Shown here: positions 34,013 to 41,766 of the stretch, one piece after another
How positions within the stretch are numbered: the stretch's first letter is position 1
How the letters are laid out: each line of letters begins with the position of its first letter
Source: Anaerolineales bacterium
GTDB lineage: Bacteria; Chloroflexota; Anaerolineae; Anaerolineales; Villigracilaceae
NCBI GenBank assembly: GCA_025056175.1
Contig: JANWWK010000050.1
Location: 1 to 42,053, forward strand
Direction: 5' to 3'
Length of the DNA: 42,053 bases
Made by a program: the position numbers and the translations under genes
The notes under the pieces: model-generated
Database searches by the model: none
What the model was told of the DNA's origin: nothing
Seen by the model: only the letters and a program-made list of their open reading frames with translations

Positions 34013-34759
34013 ATGGTCAATTCTCTGTTGTCCTCCGTTTCTTCTTCATCTGTTGCGCCCCTCATCGAATTGCGTGGCGTGGTCAAAACCTATGCGAGTG
34101 AAGCAGGAGAGTTTACCGCCCTCAAAGGGATTGATTTGCAAATCTACCCCGGCGAATTTCTGGGCATCATTGGCAAATCGGGAGCGGGTAAAAGCACCCT
34201 GCTGAACATGATAACCGGCGTAGACCATCTGACGCGGGGGGAAGTCATCGCTCGCATCGGACCGTCGCCGGTTTCGGTACATACCCTGGGCGAAAACGAC
34301 CTGGCCCTGTGGCGCGGACGTTCGATGGGCATCGTTTATCAGTCTTTTCAGTTGCTTCCCATGCTGACTTTGCTGGAAAACGTCATGTTGCCGATGGATT
34401 TGTGCGGCCTCTACCACCCGCGCGAAAGCCGCCGCCGCGCTCTGGAACTGCTGGAGATGGTCGAAATTGCCGAACATGCCAACAAACTCCCGGCCTTCAT
34501 CTCTGGTGGACAGCAGCAGCGCGTGGCAATTGCCCGCGCCCTGGCTAACGACCCGCCCGTGCTGGTGGCGGACGAGCCGACCGGCAGCCTCGATTCCGTC
34601 ACTGCTGACCACATCTTCGACCTGTTCGAGCGGCTGGTCGAACAAGGCAAAACTATCATCATGGTCACGCATGAAATGGCGCTCATGCCGCGCTTCAGTC
34701 GTCACATCCTCATCGAGGATGGGGAACTGGTCTCGACCCTTCAGCCAAAGGCCAACTGA
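34013..34759 (+). CDS. ABC transporter ATPase (MacB/LolD type), canonical
   Basis: A 248-residue nucleotide-binding subunit of the MacB/LolD branch. Walker A is GKSGAGKST, the Q-loop is VYQSFQLLP, the signature is [15 protein letters not shown], Walker B is [12 protein letters not shown], and the H-loop His is in MVTHEM. All catalytic motifs are intact. Start 34013 has SD GAGG six bases upstream; a TTG at 34001 is less likely. It is the first gene of a four-gene operon with a second ATPase (1 base gap), a permease and an adaptor lipoprotein. Such systems usually move lipids, lipoproteins, peptides or drugs from the membrane; the substrate is unknown. Confidence 0.9.
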   Translation: MVNSLLSSVSSSSVAPLIELRGVVKTYASEAGEFTALKGIDLQIYPGEFLGIIGKSGAGKSTLLNMITGVDHLTRGEVIARIGPSPVSVHTLGENDLALWRGRSMGIVYQSFQLLPMLTLLENVMLPMDLCGLYHPRESRRRALELLEMVEIAEHANKLPAFISGGQQQRVAIARALANDPPVLVADEPTGSLDSVTADHIFDLFERLVEQGKTIIMVTHEMALMPRFSRHILIEDGELVSTLQPKAN

Positions 34760-34760
34760 C

Positions 34761-35918
34761 ATGACGATTCCACGTTCCTCCGTTGCCTCAACCATTTCTC
34801 CAGCCGCTTCGATGCTCGACATCCGCCGCGTGGTCAAAACTTTCAAAAATGCCGCCGGAGAATTTACCGTTTTGAAAGGCGTGGATTTGCAGGTAGCACG
34901 CGGCGAATTCGTCTCGATTGTCGGCAAATCTGGCAGTGGTAAAAGCACCTTGCTCAATATGATGACCGGCATAGACCGTCCGACCAGTGGTCAGGTCATT
35001 GTCAATGGACAGGATTTGTACACTGCGCTGGATGAATCTCAGCGCTCACGCTGGCGCGGCAAGAATCTGGGCATCGTCTTTCAGTTTTTTCAACTGCTGC
35101 CCATGCTCTCTCTGCTCGAAAACGTCATGCTGCCGATGGATTATGCCGGCCTGTACGATTTCGACGAACGTCCACGCCGCGCCATGCAATTGCTGGAGAT
35201 GGTGGGTCTGAAAGAACAGTCTGCCAAACTGCCGATGGCCGTCTCCACCGGGCAGCAACAACTGGCGGCGATAGCCCGCGCCCTGGCCTGCGACCCACCC
35301 CTGATTGTGGCCGACGAACCGACCGGCAATCTCGACTCGCGGACTGCGGATGTGGTCATCCAGATTTTTGAGCGCCTGGTTGCGGAGGGCAAAACCATCA
35401 TCATGGTCACGCACAACCCCTCTCTCACCGCGCGCACCACCCGCAACATCATTATCTCGGATGGTGAAATTGTCAACGAAACGGTTGCCCGCGCTCTGCC
35501 CCTGCTCAACCACCGGCAAATGTTGCAGGTCACCAAAAAGGTGCAGCGGCAGAGCGTCCCGCCGGGGCAGGCCATCCTGCGGCGCGATGAGCATGTAGAT
35601 ACGTTCTTCATCATCGAACGCGGCGAAGTAGAAATTGTTTTGCAAGGCAAAAACCGCCAGGATGTGACCGTTGCCCGCCTGAGCCCGGGAGAATACTTTG
35701 GCGAGGTGGAATTGATACGCGGCGGCAAAGCCCTGGCCGTCGTCCGCGCCGCGCCGGAAGCGCCGGTGGACTTGCTGACTCTGCCGCGCGAAGAATTTCT
35801 CACCCTGCTTGAAGCCTCTCCGCTGACCCGTGAAGCCATTGGCCGCATCGTTCAGAACCGTATCGAACAAAACCGCTCCATAGACCGGCGCGGCAAAGGC
35901 TGGTGGCCGTTCCGGTAA
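34761..35918 (+). CDS. ABC ATPase with degenerate signature and cNMP-binding domain
   Basis: A 385-residue protein. Residues 18-235 form a MacB-type ATPase with Walker A GKSGSGKST, Q-loop VFQFFQLLP, Walker B LIVADEPTGNLD and H-loop MVTHNP. The signature reads VSTGQQQLAAIARAL instead of SGGQQQR, so one composite ATP site should be weakened. Residues about 260-375 are a cyclic-nucleotide-binding-like beta roll (PPGQAILRRDEHVDTFFIIERGEVEIVL, LSPGEYFGEVELI). The roll has the usual FGE, but the Arg-Ser-Ala position that binds the phosphate is unclear (GGKALAVVRAA). It pairs naturally with the canonical ATPase one base upstream, and the nucleotide or other ligand could regulate transport. Confidence 0.87.
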   Translation: MTIPRSSVASTISPAASMLDIRRVVKTFKNAAGEFTVLKGVDLQVARGEFVSIVGKSGSGKSTLLNMMTGIDRPTSGQVIVNGQDLYTALDESQRSRWRGKNLGIVFQFFQLLPMLSLLENVMLPMDYAGLYDFDERPRRAMQLLEMVGLKEQSAKLPMAVSTGQQQLAAIARALACDPPLIVADEPTGNLDSRTADVVIQIFERLVAEGKTIIMVTHNPSLTARTTRNIIISDGEIVNETVARALPLLNHRQMLQVTKKVQRQSVPPGQAILRRDEHVDTFFIIERGEVEIVLQGKNRQDVTVARLSPGEYFGEVELIRGGKALAVVRAAPEAPVDLLTLPREEFLTLLEASPLTREAIGRIVQNRIEQNRSIDRRGKGWWPFR

Positions 35919-35942
35919 ATGTGATTCCTGATTCCTGCTTCC

Positions 35943-38375
35943 ATGAGACCTCGCTGGCGAAAAGTCCTCCTTGACCTGTTTGAAAACCCTACCCGCACCT
36001 TGCTGGTTGTCTTCTCGATTGCGGTAGGCGTGTTCTCCATTGGCGTGATTGCCGGCGCGTATGTCATCATCGCAAACGACATGAGCGCCAGTTACGCCGC
36101 CAACCGCCCGGCCAACATCGAACTCCGCATGGACGATTTCGACCGCGACTTTCTGCCGGTCATTGAAAACGCCCCGGAAATCGGAGATGTCGAACCGCGC
36201 CGGGTGTTCAACATCCGCGCCCGCGCTGCCAACAGCCAGGCGTGGACGACGCTCGACATCGTTGCCATCGAAGACTTTGACAAGAACGCCCTCAACCTGC
36301 TGACCCCCATGCAGGGACAATCCAAACCGGCCCGGCGCGAAATCGTCATCGAGCGCGAAGTGCTGAAAGAGATAGACATCCAGGTTGGCGAAGACCTGGT
36401 CTTTCAACTGCCCGATGGTTCGGAGAAAACCCTGCGGGTGGTGGGTATTGTGCAGGACCCCACCACTGGCGCGGACGATTTCCTGGCCCCGCCCTTCGCC
36501 TATATCACGATGGACACCCTGCCAACTCTGCGCCAGCCCGACCTGTTCAACCGCATTTACGCAACGGTGCAGGGCAACGGCAATGACGCGGAATACATCC
36601 GGCGCGTGGCTGCTGACCTGAAAGACCGCGTGGAGAAAAACGGCGTCACCGTCCGTCGCACGCGCAGCGCGCTCACCAACCAGCACCCACTGGCTTCCAC
36701 CGTCAACGCCATTCTGGGCATTTTGCTGGCGCTCGGCGTTTTGATAGTCTTCCTCTCCTCTTCACTGATTGCCAATACCCTGGCCGCCTTGCTCAACCAG
36801 CATTTGCGGCACATCGGCGTCATGAAGCTGGTCGGCGGGCGTGATAAACAAGTTTTTGCCATGTACCTGGTGATGATTCTCTCCTTTGGCCTGCTTGCGC
36901 TGGCGCTGGCTGTGCCGTTTGGCGGCATTGGCGCTTACGCCCTGGCCGAGTTCATCGCCAGTCAGTTGAGTTTCAACCTGCTTGGCTATCGCATTGTGCC
37001 GCTGGCCTTTGTGATTCAAATTGTGGTCGGCATTTTCGTCCCGCTGGTGGCCGGGTTTGGTCCCGTCATCAGCGGCTCGCGCGTTTCGGTGTTGAGCGCC
37101 ATCAGCGGCGACCTGGCTTCAGAAACGGGGAGCAAGCCCCAGCCCGGCGCGAAGCGCGAAACCCTCTTCGAGCGCTTCGAGAACGCCGTCAACGCGGCCC
37201 TCTTGCGGCGCGGAATCCATCTCCCGCGCCCCCTGCTCATCTCCCTGCGGAACACGTTCCGACGCAAACGCCGCCTGGCGCTGACCCTCTTCACCCTGAC
37301 GATGGGCGGGGCGATTTTTGTGGGCGTCTTCAACGTGCGCACGACGCTGTTTGCCTATATGGATAATGTAGGCCGCTATTTCGTGGCCGATGTGACCCTC
37401 GATTTCAGCCGTCCCTACCGCCTGAGCGAAATTGAGCAGGTTGCGCGCCAGGTGCCGGGCGTGCAATATGTGGAAGGCTGGGCTTTTGCTTCGGCGGAAA
37501 TTCTCTACCCCGATGGCACGGTGGCCGAAAACCTGGTGGTGCTGGCCCCGCCCGCCGGAAGCCGGCTGGTAGATGCCGAACCGGTTTCCGGGCGCTGGGT
37601 ACAGGCCGGTGATACCAAAGCCATTGCCATCACCGAAGGCATTTTGCGCAGTTTCCCCAACCTGAAACCGGGTGACTACCTCGACGTGAAAGTACGCGGA
37701 CAGCAAGACCGCTGGCAGGTGGTGGGCCTCTTCAAGTTCATTGACCGCGAAGGGCTGATTGCCTACGGCACATACGAATATTTCTCGCGTGAGACCAACC
37801 TTGCCAACCGTTCGGTCTCCTTCCGCGTGGTGACCGACCGCCATGACGAAGCCTATCAGCGCGAGATGAGCGAGAAACTCGATAAACACTTCCGCGATGC
37901 CGGCTACCAAATCAGCCAGGCGCGCCCCGGCCTTTCGGCGCTCAACAACGCCACCGAAAGCCTCGACATCCTGGTCATTTTCCTGCTCATCATGGCGCTG
38001 CTGACGGCAGTGGTCGGCGCGATGGGGTTGACCGGCACGATGGGCATGAACGTGCTGGAACGCACGCGCGAAATTGGCATTATGCGCGCCATCGGCGCGG
38101 TGGACGCCGAAATTATGCGCATGGTGATTGTGGAGGGCATGGTCATTGGCCTGATTTCGTGGGTGCTTGGCCTCTTCCTTTCCATCCCCATCACCTACGG
38201 CCTGTCGCTTATCGTCAGTCTGGCAGTCTTCGAGACCCCGATTGAGGTTGTCTTCACCCCGCTTGGCTATCTCATCTGGCTGGGGCTGGTTATCCTGCTC
38301 TCGGTGCTGGCGAGCGTCTTACCGGCGCGCAACGCCGCCCGGCTGACCATCCGAGAAGTGCTGGCGTATGAGTAA
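35943..38375 (+). CDS. ABC permease with two FtsX/MacB domains
   Basis: An 810-residue permease. TM1 is near residues 18-38, followed by an extracytoplasmic MacB-like region, three helices (about 255-390) with an FtsX domain, and a linker. A second repeat follows: TM near 440-460, an external region, and final helices LVIFLLIMALLTAVVGAMGL, VIVEGMVIGLISWVLGLFLSIPITYGL and LIWLGLVILLSVLASVLPARNAARLTIREVLAYE. The end PARNAARLTIREVLAYE is a family hallmark. One polypeptide thus carries both halves that other systems make from two subunits. It follows the two ATPases and precedes the adaptor. It probably presents substrate to the outer side of the membrane. Confidence 0.9.
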   Translation: MRPRWRKVLLDLFENPTRTLLVVFSIAVGVFSIGVIAGAYVIIANDMSASYAANRPANIELRMDDFDRDFLPVIENAPEIGDVEPRRVFNIRARAANSQAWTTLDIVAIEDFDKNALNLLTPMQGQSKPARREIVIEREVLKEIDIQVGEDLVFQLPDGSEKTLRVVGIVQDPTTGADDFLAPPFAYITMDTLPTLRQPDLFNRIYATVQGNGNDAEYIRRVAADLKDRVEKNGVTVRRTRSALTNQHPLASTVNAILGILLALGVLIVFLSSSLIANTLAALLNQHLRHIGVMKLVGGRDKQVFAMYLVMILSFGLLALALAVPFGGIGAYALAEFIASQLSFNLLGYRIVPLAFVIQIVVGIFVPLVAGFGPVISGSRVSVLSAISGDLASETGSKPQPGAKRETLFERFENAVNAALLRRGIHLPRPLLISLRNTFRRKRRLALTLFTLTMGGAIFVGVFNVRTTLFAYMDNVGRYFVADVTLDFSRPYRLSEIEQVARQVPGVQYVEGWAFASAEILYPDGTVAENLVVLAPPAGSRLVDAEPVSGRWVQAGDTKAIAITEGILRSFPNLKPGDYLDVKVRGQQDRWQVVGLFKFIDREGLIAYGTYEYFSRETNLANRSVSFRVVTDRHDEAYQREMSEKLDKHFRDAGYQISQARPGLSALNNATESLDILVIFLLIMALLTAVVGAMGLTGTMGMNVLERTREIGIMRAIGAVDAEIMRMVIVEGMVIGLISWVLGLFLSIPITYGLSLIVSLAVFETPIEVVFTPLGYLIWLGLVILLSVLASVLPARNAARLTIREVLAYE

Positions 38376-38455
38376 ATGCAGAATTCGGAATGATGAATGA
38401 TGAAGGATGAATGTAAATCTAATGCTGTGCGTATTCTTTTTTTCCTGAGGTTGCC
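38376..38455. other. Short intergenic region with ATGAATGA-type low-complexity repeat
   Basis: An 80-base gap containing GAATGATGAATGATGAAGG-like sequence, a pattern common in intergenic DNA. A T-run and the SD CTGAGG precede the adaptor gene. No promoter consensus is clear. Confidence 0.4.
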
Positions 38456-39604
38456 ATGACCAAAAAACTGCTTTTCGTTGTCCTTGCTTTTTCCCTGCTG
38501 TTGGCCGCTTGCGCCGCGCAGGCGACTCCTGCTCCCGCCGCCTCCGCGCCGGTGGCCGATTCTGGCGTCATTGCTGAGGGGCGCGTGTTGCCAGCCGAGA
38601 ATTTGCTCGTCTTTCCACAGGCGCGCGGCACCGTCACTGAAATCCTGGTGGAAGAAGGCCAGACGGTTTCCAAAGGCGAAGTTCTCATCCGCTTAGGCGA
38701 CCGCGAAGCGGCACAGGCGAACCTGGCCGCCGCCCAACTGGAACTGACGCAGGCCCAGCGCGCCTACGACGACTTCATCCGCGCTGCCGGGCTGAACGCT
38801 GCCGCCGCCTGGCAGGAGTACCAGCAGGCGCAAATTCGCCGCGCTGCCGCCCAAAAGGAATGGGAAAAGGTCAAACCGACCGATGTGCAGGACGAAATTG
38901 ACAAGGCCGAAGCCGATGTGCGTGACCTGAAGAAAAAACTGGAAGACGCGCAGGAAGAATTCGATAAGTACAAAGACCTGAAGACCGACAACCCCACCCG
39001 CCGCAAGGCTGAAGACGACCTGCGGACTGCCGAAGCGAACTACAACGAAGCCCTTCGCAAGGTGGAAGAACTTCGCCGCCGGATGGATGGCCCCAAAGCC
39101 GCGCTGGACGCCGCCCTGGCCGCCGAAGCCGAAGCCAGACGCAAGTTCGAGAACACTCTGAACGGCGTGGCCGACCCCGACCAAAAAGCCCTGCTCGAAG
39201 CGCGTCTGAATAACGCCAAAGCGCAGACCGCCACCGCCGAAAAGGCGCTCTACAATTACGACATCCGCGCCCCCTTCGATGGCGTAGTGACCGATGTCAA
39301 CGTCACTGTGGGCGAGCTGCTCGGCCCCGAAAAATTCGCCGTGCAGATGGCCGATTTCAGCGCCTGGTACGTGGAAACCACCGACCTGAACGAACTGGAG
39401 GTCGTGAACATCCGCGAAGGTCAGCAGGTCGAAATCCGCCCCGATGCGTTGGAGGCCCTGACGCTCACCGGCGTCGTCGAACACATCGGCCAATCGTTCC
39501 GCATTCAGGGCGGAGACGTGCTGTACAAAGTCAAAATCCGCCTGACCGAAGCCGACCCGGCCCTGCGCTGGGGCATGACGGTCGAGATTACCTTCTTGCC
39601 CTGA
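38456..39604 (+). CDS. HlyD-like adaptor lipoprotein
   Basis: A 382-residue efflux adaptor. The signal peptide ends LLAAC (Cys near 19), so it is a lipoprotein on the outer face of the membrane. A biotinyl-lipoyl half (VLPAENLLVFPQARGTVTEILVEEGQTVSKGEVLIRLGD) is followed by a long alpha-helical hairpin (about 82-265, rich in Ala, Glu, Lys). The second lipoyl half, YDIRAPFDGVVTDVNVTVGELLG, and a beta-barrel end complete the fold. It should work with the upstream permease and ATPases. In a single-membrane bacterium its role would be to dock outside partners rather than an outer-membrane channel; this last point is inference. Confidence 0.9.
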   Translation: MTKKLLFVVLAFSLLLAACAAQATPAPAASAPVADSGVIAEGRVLPAENLLVFPQARGTVTEILVEEGQTVSKGEVLIRLGDREAAQANLAAAQLELTQAQRAYDDFIRAAGLNAAAAWQEYQQAQIRRAAAQKEWEKVKPTDVQDEIDKAEADVRDLKKKLEDAQEEFDKYKDLKTDNPTRRKAEDDLRTAEANYNEALRKVEELRRRMDGPKAALDAALAAEAEARRKFENTLNGVADPDQKALLEARLNNAKAQTATAEKALYNYDIRAPFDGVVTDVNVTVGELLGPEKFAVQMADFSAWYVETTDLNELEVVNIREGQQVEIRPDALEALTLTGVVEHIGQSFRIQGGDVLYKVKIRLTEADPALRWGMTVEITFLP

Positions 39605-39619
39605 ACGCTTCTCGCGCTT

Positions 39620-40207
39620 ATGTGGGTCGAACCGGTTGTCCTGGAAGGAAACTTCGTCCGTCTGGAGCCGTTGCGTGAGGAACACGCCCATCCGCTGTTT
39701 CTCATTGGCAATGACGCTTCCATCTGGCGGTATATGCTCTACGGCGCATGGGATACGGAAGACAGGATGCTGGCGTGGGTGCGTGAGATGCTCAGGCGTC
39801 AGTCGGCTGGCACCGACCTGCCGTTTGTGGTTATCCACAAGGCCAGCGGCAGGGTGGCCGGCGCAACCCGCTACCTGGAAATCCGTCCGGCGCATCGCGG
39901 CCTGGAAATTGGCGGAACCTGGTACGGTCTGGAATTTCAGCGCACCGCTGTCAACACCGAGTCGAAATACCTGCTCCTGCGGCATGCCTTTGAGAGCCTC
40001 GGCGCTATCCGCGTACAGTTTAAGACCGACAGCCGGAACGAACGTTCTCAACGCGCCATTGAGCGGCTGGGGGCAGTGCGCGAGGGCCTGTTACGCAATC
40101 ACATGATTCTTGAAGATGGCACCGTTCGCCATTCGATTTATTACAGCATTCTCGATAGCGAATGGCCGTCTGTCAAAGCGCAGTTAGAGCAAAAACTGGC
40201 GACATGA
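39620..40207 (+). CDS. GNAT family N-acetyltransferase (RimJ/RimL-like)
   Basis: A 195-residue cytosolic acetyltransferase. It shows FVRLEPLREEHAHPLF at the N-terminus, ATRYLEIRPAHRGLEIGGTWYG in the middle, and the acetyl-CoA loop region SKYLLLRHAFESLGAIRVQFKTDSRNERSQRAIERLGAVREGLLRNHMI. These are typical of the RimJ/RimL branch, whose members acetylate protein N-termini or small molecules. The acceptor is unknown. It begins 15 bases after the adaptor stop without an SD of its own, and a strong palindromic terminator follows. Confidence 0.9.
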   Translation: MWVEPVVLEGNFVRLEPLREEHAHPLFLIGNDASIWRYMLYGAWDTEDRMLAWVREMLRRQSAGTDLPFVVIHKASGRVAGATRYLEIRPAHRGLEIGGTWYGLEFQRTAVNTESKYLLLRHAFESLGAIRVQFKTDSRNERSQRAIERLGAVREGLLRNHMILEDGTVRHSIYYSILDSEWPSVKAQLEQKLAT

Positions 40208-40216
40208 GCAAAGACA

Positions 40217-40244
40217 AAACCGCCCCGCAATTGCGGGGCGGTTT
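40217..40244. terminator. Perfect 28-bp palindromic terminator
   Basis: The arms AAACCGCCCCGCAA and TTGCGGGGCGGTTT are exact complements without a spacer. It lies nine bases after the acetyltransferase stop and three bases beyond the 3' end of tRNA-Leu on the other strand, so it can serve both convergent transcripts. Confidence 0.8.
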
Positions 40245-40247
40245 GTG

Positions 40248-40329
<82 letters not shown>

Positions 40330-40331
40330 AG

Positions 40332-40361
40332 GTTCGCTCAAACCCTGCGGTTTGAGCGAAC
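40332..40361 (-). other. 13-bp hairpin at the 5' side of tRNA-Leu
   Basis: Arms GTTCGCTCAAACC (40332-40344) and GGTTTGAGCGAAC (40349-40361), four-base loop, two bases before the tRNA 5' end. It overlaps the predicted transcription start near 40358, so most of it would be the 5' end of the pre-tRNA. Confidence 0.7.
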
Positions 40362-40364
40362 GGT

Positions 40365-40392
40365 ATTTTACTCCAGTTTAGCGATTTGTCAA
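40365..40392 (-). promoter_or_regulatory. Strong promoter for tRNA-Leu
   Basis: On the minus strand, consensus -35 TTGACA (complement of 40387-40392), 16-base spacer and -10 TAAAAT (complement of 40365-40370). It ends just before the terC stop region. Confidence 0.8.
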
Positions 40393-40397
40393 CACTT

Positions 40398-41201
40398 TCA
40401 TCGCCGCTTTTTCTTGACGGGTGTCGGTTGAACTGCCTGGACGGGGGCATACGGACTGTGCAATTGCACCGGTTCGCTTACGGCGCGCAGACGCATGTTC
40501 AGCAATTCCACAAACACCGAGAATCCCATCGCAAAATACACGTATCCTTTTTCGATGTGTTGATGCAGCCCCTCGGCTACCAGTGCCGTTCCAATCAACA
40601 GCAAAAACGAAAGCGCCAGTATTTTGACGGTGGGATGCCGGCTGACGAACGCACTGATAGGACCAGAAGCAAACAACATGATGATGACAGCGATAATCAC
40701 TGCCGTCACCATCACAGCAATCACACGTGCCATGCCCACCGCTGTGATGACCGAATCGAGCGAGAAGACAATATCGAGCAGGCCGATTTGAATCACAACC
40801 GCCGCAAGTGAAGAAGCTACCTTTTCTCCCGCGTGGCCACTTTTGCCTTCCAGCTTGTCGTGAATTTCGTGCGTTGCTTTGTAAATCAGGAACAATCCAC
40901 CGCCAAGCAGAATCAGGTCGCGTCCTGAAATGCCGATGTGCAACACCGGCAGGGTAAACAGCGGTTCTTCCAGTTTGATAATCCAGCTCAGCGAGAGCAG
41001 AAGCAAAATGCGGGTGACCAGCGCCAGCCCTAACCCCATCTGGCGTGCTTTTGCGCGCTGGTGTTCGGGCAGTTTATCCGCAAGAATGGAAATGAAAACG
41101 ATGTTATCAATCCCCAGCACGATTTCCAGGACGGTCAGTGTGAGCAGCGCAATCCCATTCTCGAGCGTGAACAGGTTTTCCACAGGCATCTCCTCAGACA
41201 T
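40398..41201 (-). CDS. TerC family membrane protein
   Basis: A 267-residue polytopic membrane protein with about seven helices. The TerC signature LEIVLGIDNIVFISILADKLP (residues about 22-42) and the second one LLDIVFSLDSVITAVGMA are both complete, each with the conserved Asp. The family is linked to tellurite resistance and to metal, often manganese, export. The C-terminus is short and basic (PVKKKRR). Start 41201 has no SD; TATTTT on the minus strand ends six bases before it, so it may be leaderless. The ATG at 41189 touches a GAGGAG and is a less likely alternative. It is a single gene, upstream of tRNA-Leu in the same direction. Confidence 0.92.
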   Translation of the reverse strand: MSEEMPVENLFTLENGIALLTLTVLEIVLGIDNIVFISILADKLPEHQRAKARQMGLGLALVTRILLLLSLSWIIKLEEPLFTLPVLHIGISGRDLILLGGGLFLIYKATHEIHDKLEGKSGHAGEKVASSLAAVVIQIGLLDIVFSLDSVITAVGMARVIAVMVTAVIIAVIIMLFASGPISAFVSRHPTVKILALSFLLLIGTALVAEGLHQHIEKGYVYFAMGFSVFVELLNMRLRAVSEPVQLHSPYAPVQAVQPTPVKKKRR

Positions 41202-41423
41202 ACAATCAAAATACTGCCCAATTCTACTTCCTTTTCTGGCAACTATCTACTGGATTTTCAACGCACAGTCGCCAGGCGTTTTGAAACCGTTGTGTTTCGT
41301 CTTGTCCGAACCGGTTTGATTACAGGTGCAGCTCGTTCTTTTGCGCATTCACAATGGATGGGTCTGGCTGCCTGCCGTCAACCGCACAGCGTGTTGCAGC
41401 TTTTGCCCCTCCCTGCTCACTGT
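41202..41423. other. Intergenic region without recognisable gene
   Basis: Between the TerC start and the pseudogene I see no RNA gene, convincing small gene or strong hairpin. At its right edge is the minus-strand AGTGAACAGTGAGCAGGGAG run that matches the sequence just after the stop of the first lipoprotein gene. Confidence 0.4.
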
Positions 41424-41721
41424 TCACTTTTTGGCAGTGACGAGGAAGTTTTGTCCGTCTTCGCTTCAGCGGATATGAGCATCAGCCCCCATGAATTTTC
41501 GAGCCATTTCTAGAGAAAGGCCAAAAGTGCGCGAAAGGGTGATGCGCTCTGGTGGCAGTCGCTGTGGCGGTTGAGGTGGGGGCTTCGGTGGAGGTCGGGC
41601 TGGGGGTGGACGAGGACACGGCGGTGGGCGAGACGGTCGGCGTGGGCGGCGGGGTGGCTGACTGGCAGGCCGAGAGGGCCAGCAGCAGCGCAGCGAGCAG
41701 GAAACGGGGCAGGCGGGGCAT
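41424..41721 (-). pseudogene. Broken, internally deleted copy of the lipoprotein gene
   Basis: On the minus strand this starts like the gene at 15, with the same SD (GGAGGTCTGCC), signal peptide and lipobox LSAC, and the Pro/Thr linker. It differs in being broken. A two-base deletion near codon 59 shifts the frame. When the frame is restored it continues as ERITL..TFGL..EMA.KF, matching residues about 59-77 of the intact protein. A TGA follows in place of an Arg codon, and then the shared SEDGQNFLVTA. Next the sequence jumps to the bases that follow the intact gene's stop. About 1.13 kb of the intact gene is thus missing. The 17-C run is absent here. Confidence 0.85.
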
Positions 41722-41741
41722 GGCAGACCTCCAAATTCGAT

Positions 41742-41747
41742 TATAAT
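41742..41747 (+). promoter_or_regulatory. -10 box TATAAT for coiled-coil gene
   Basis: Consensus TATAAT, 19 bases before the ATG at 41767, with CAGGAG as SD. It lies in the 45-base divergent gap beside the pseudogene. No -35 is clear. Confidence 0.5.
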
Positions 41748-41766
41748 CCTGGTCAGGAGCTCGTCT

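Noticed and set aside
35046-36686. A 546-codon minus-strand frame
   Set aside because: It overlaps the second ABC ATPase and the permease start, both with clear motifs, and its translation has no recognisable family.
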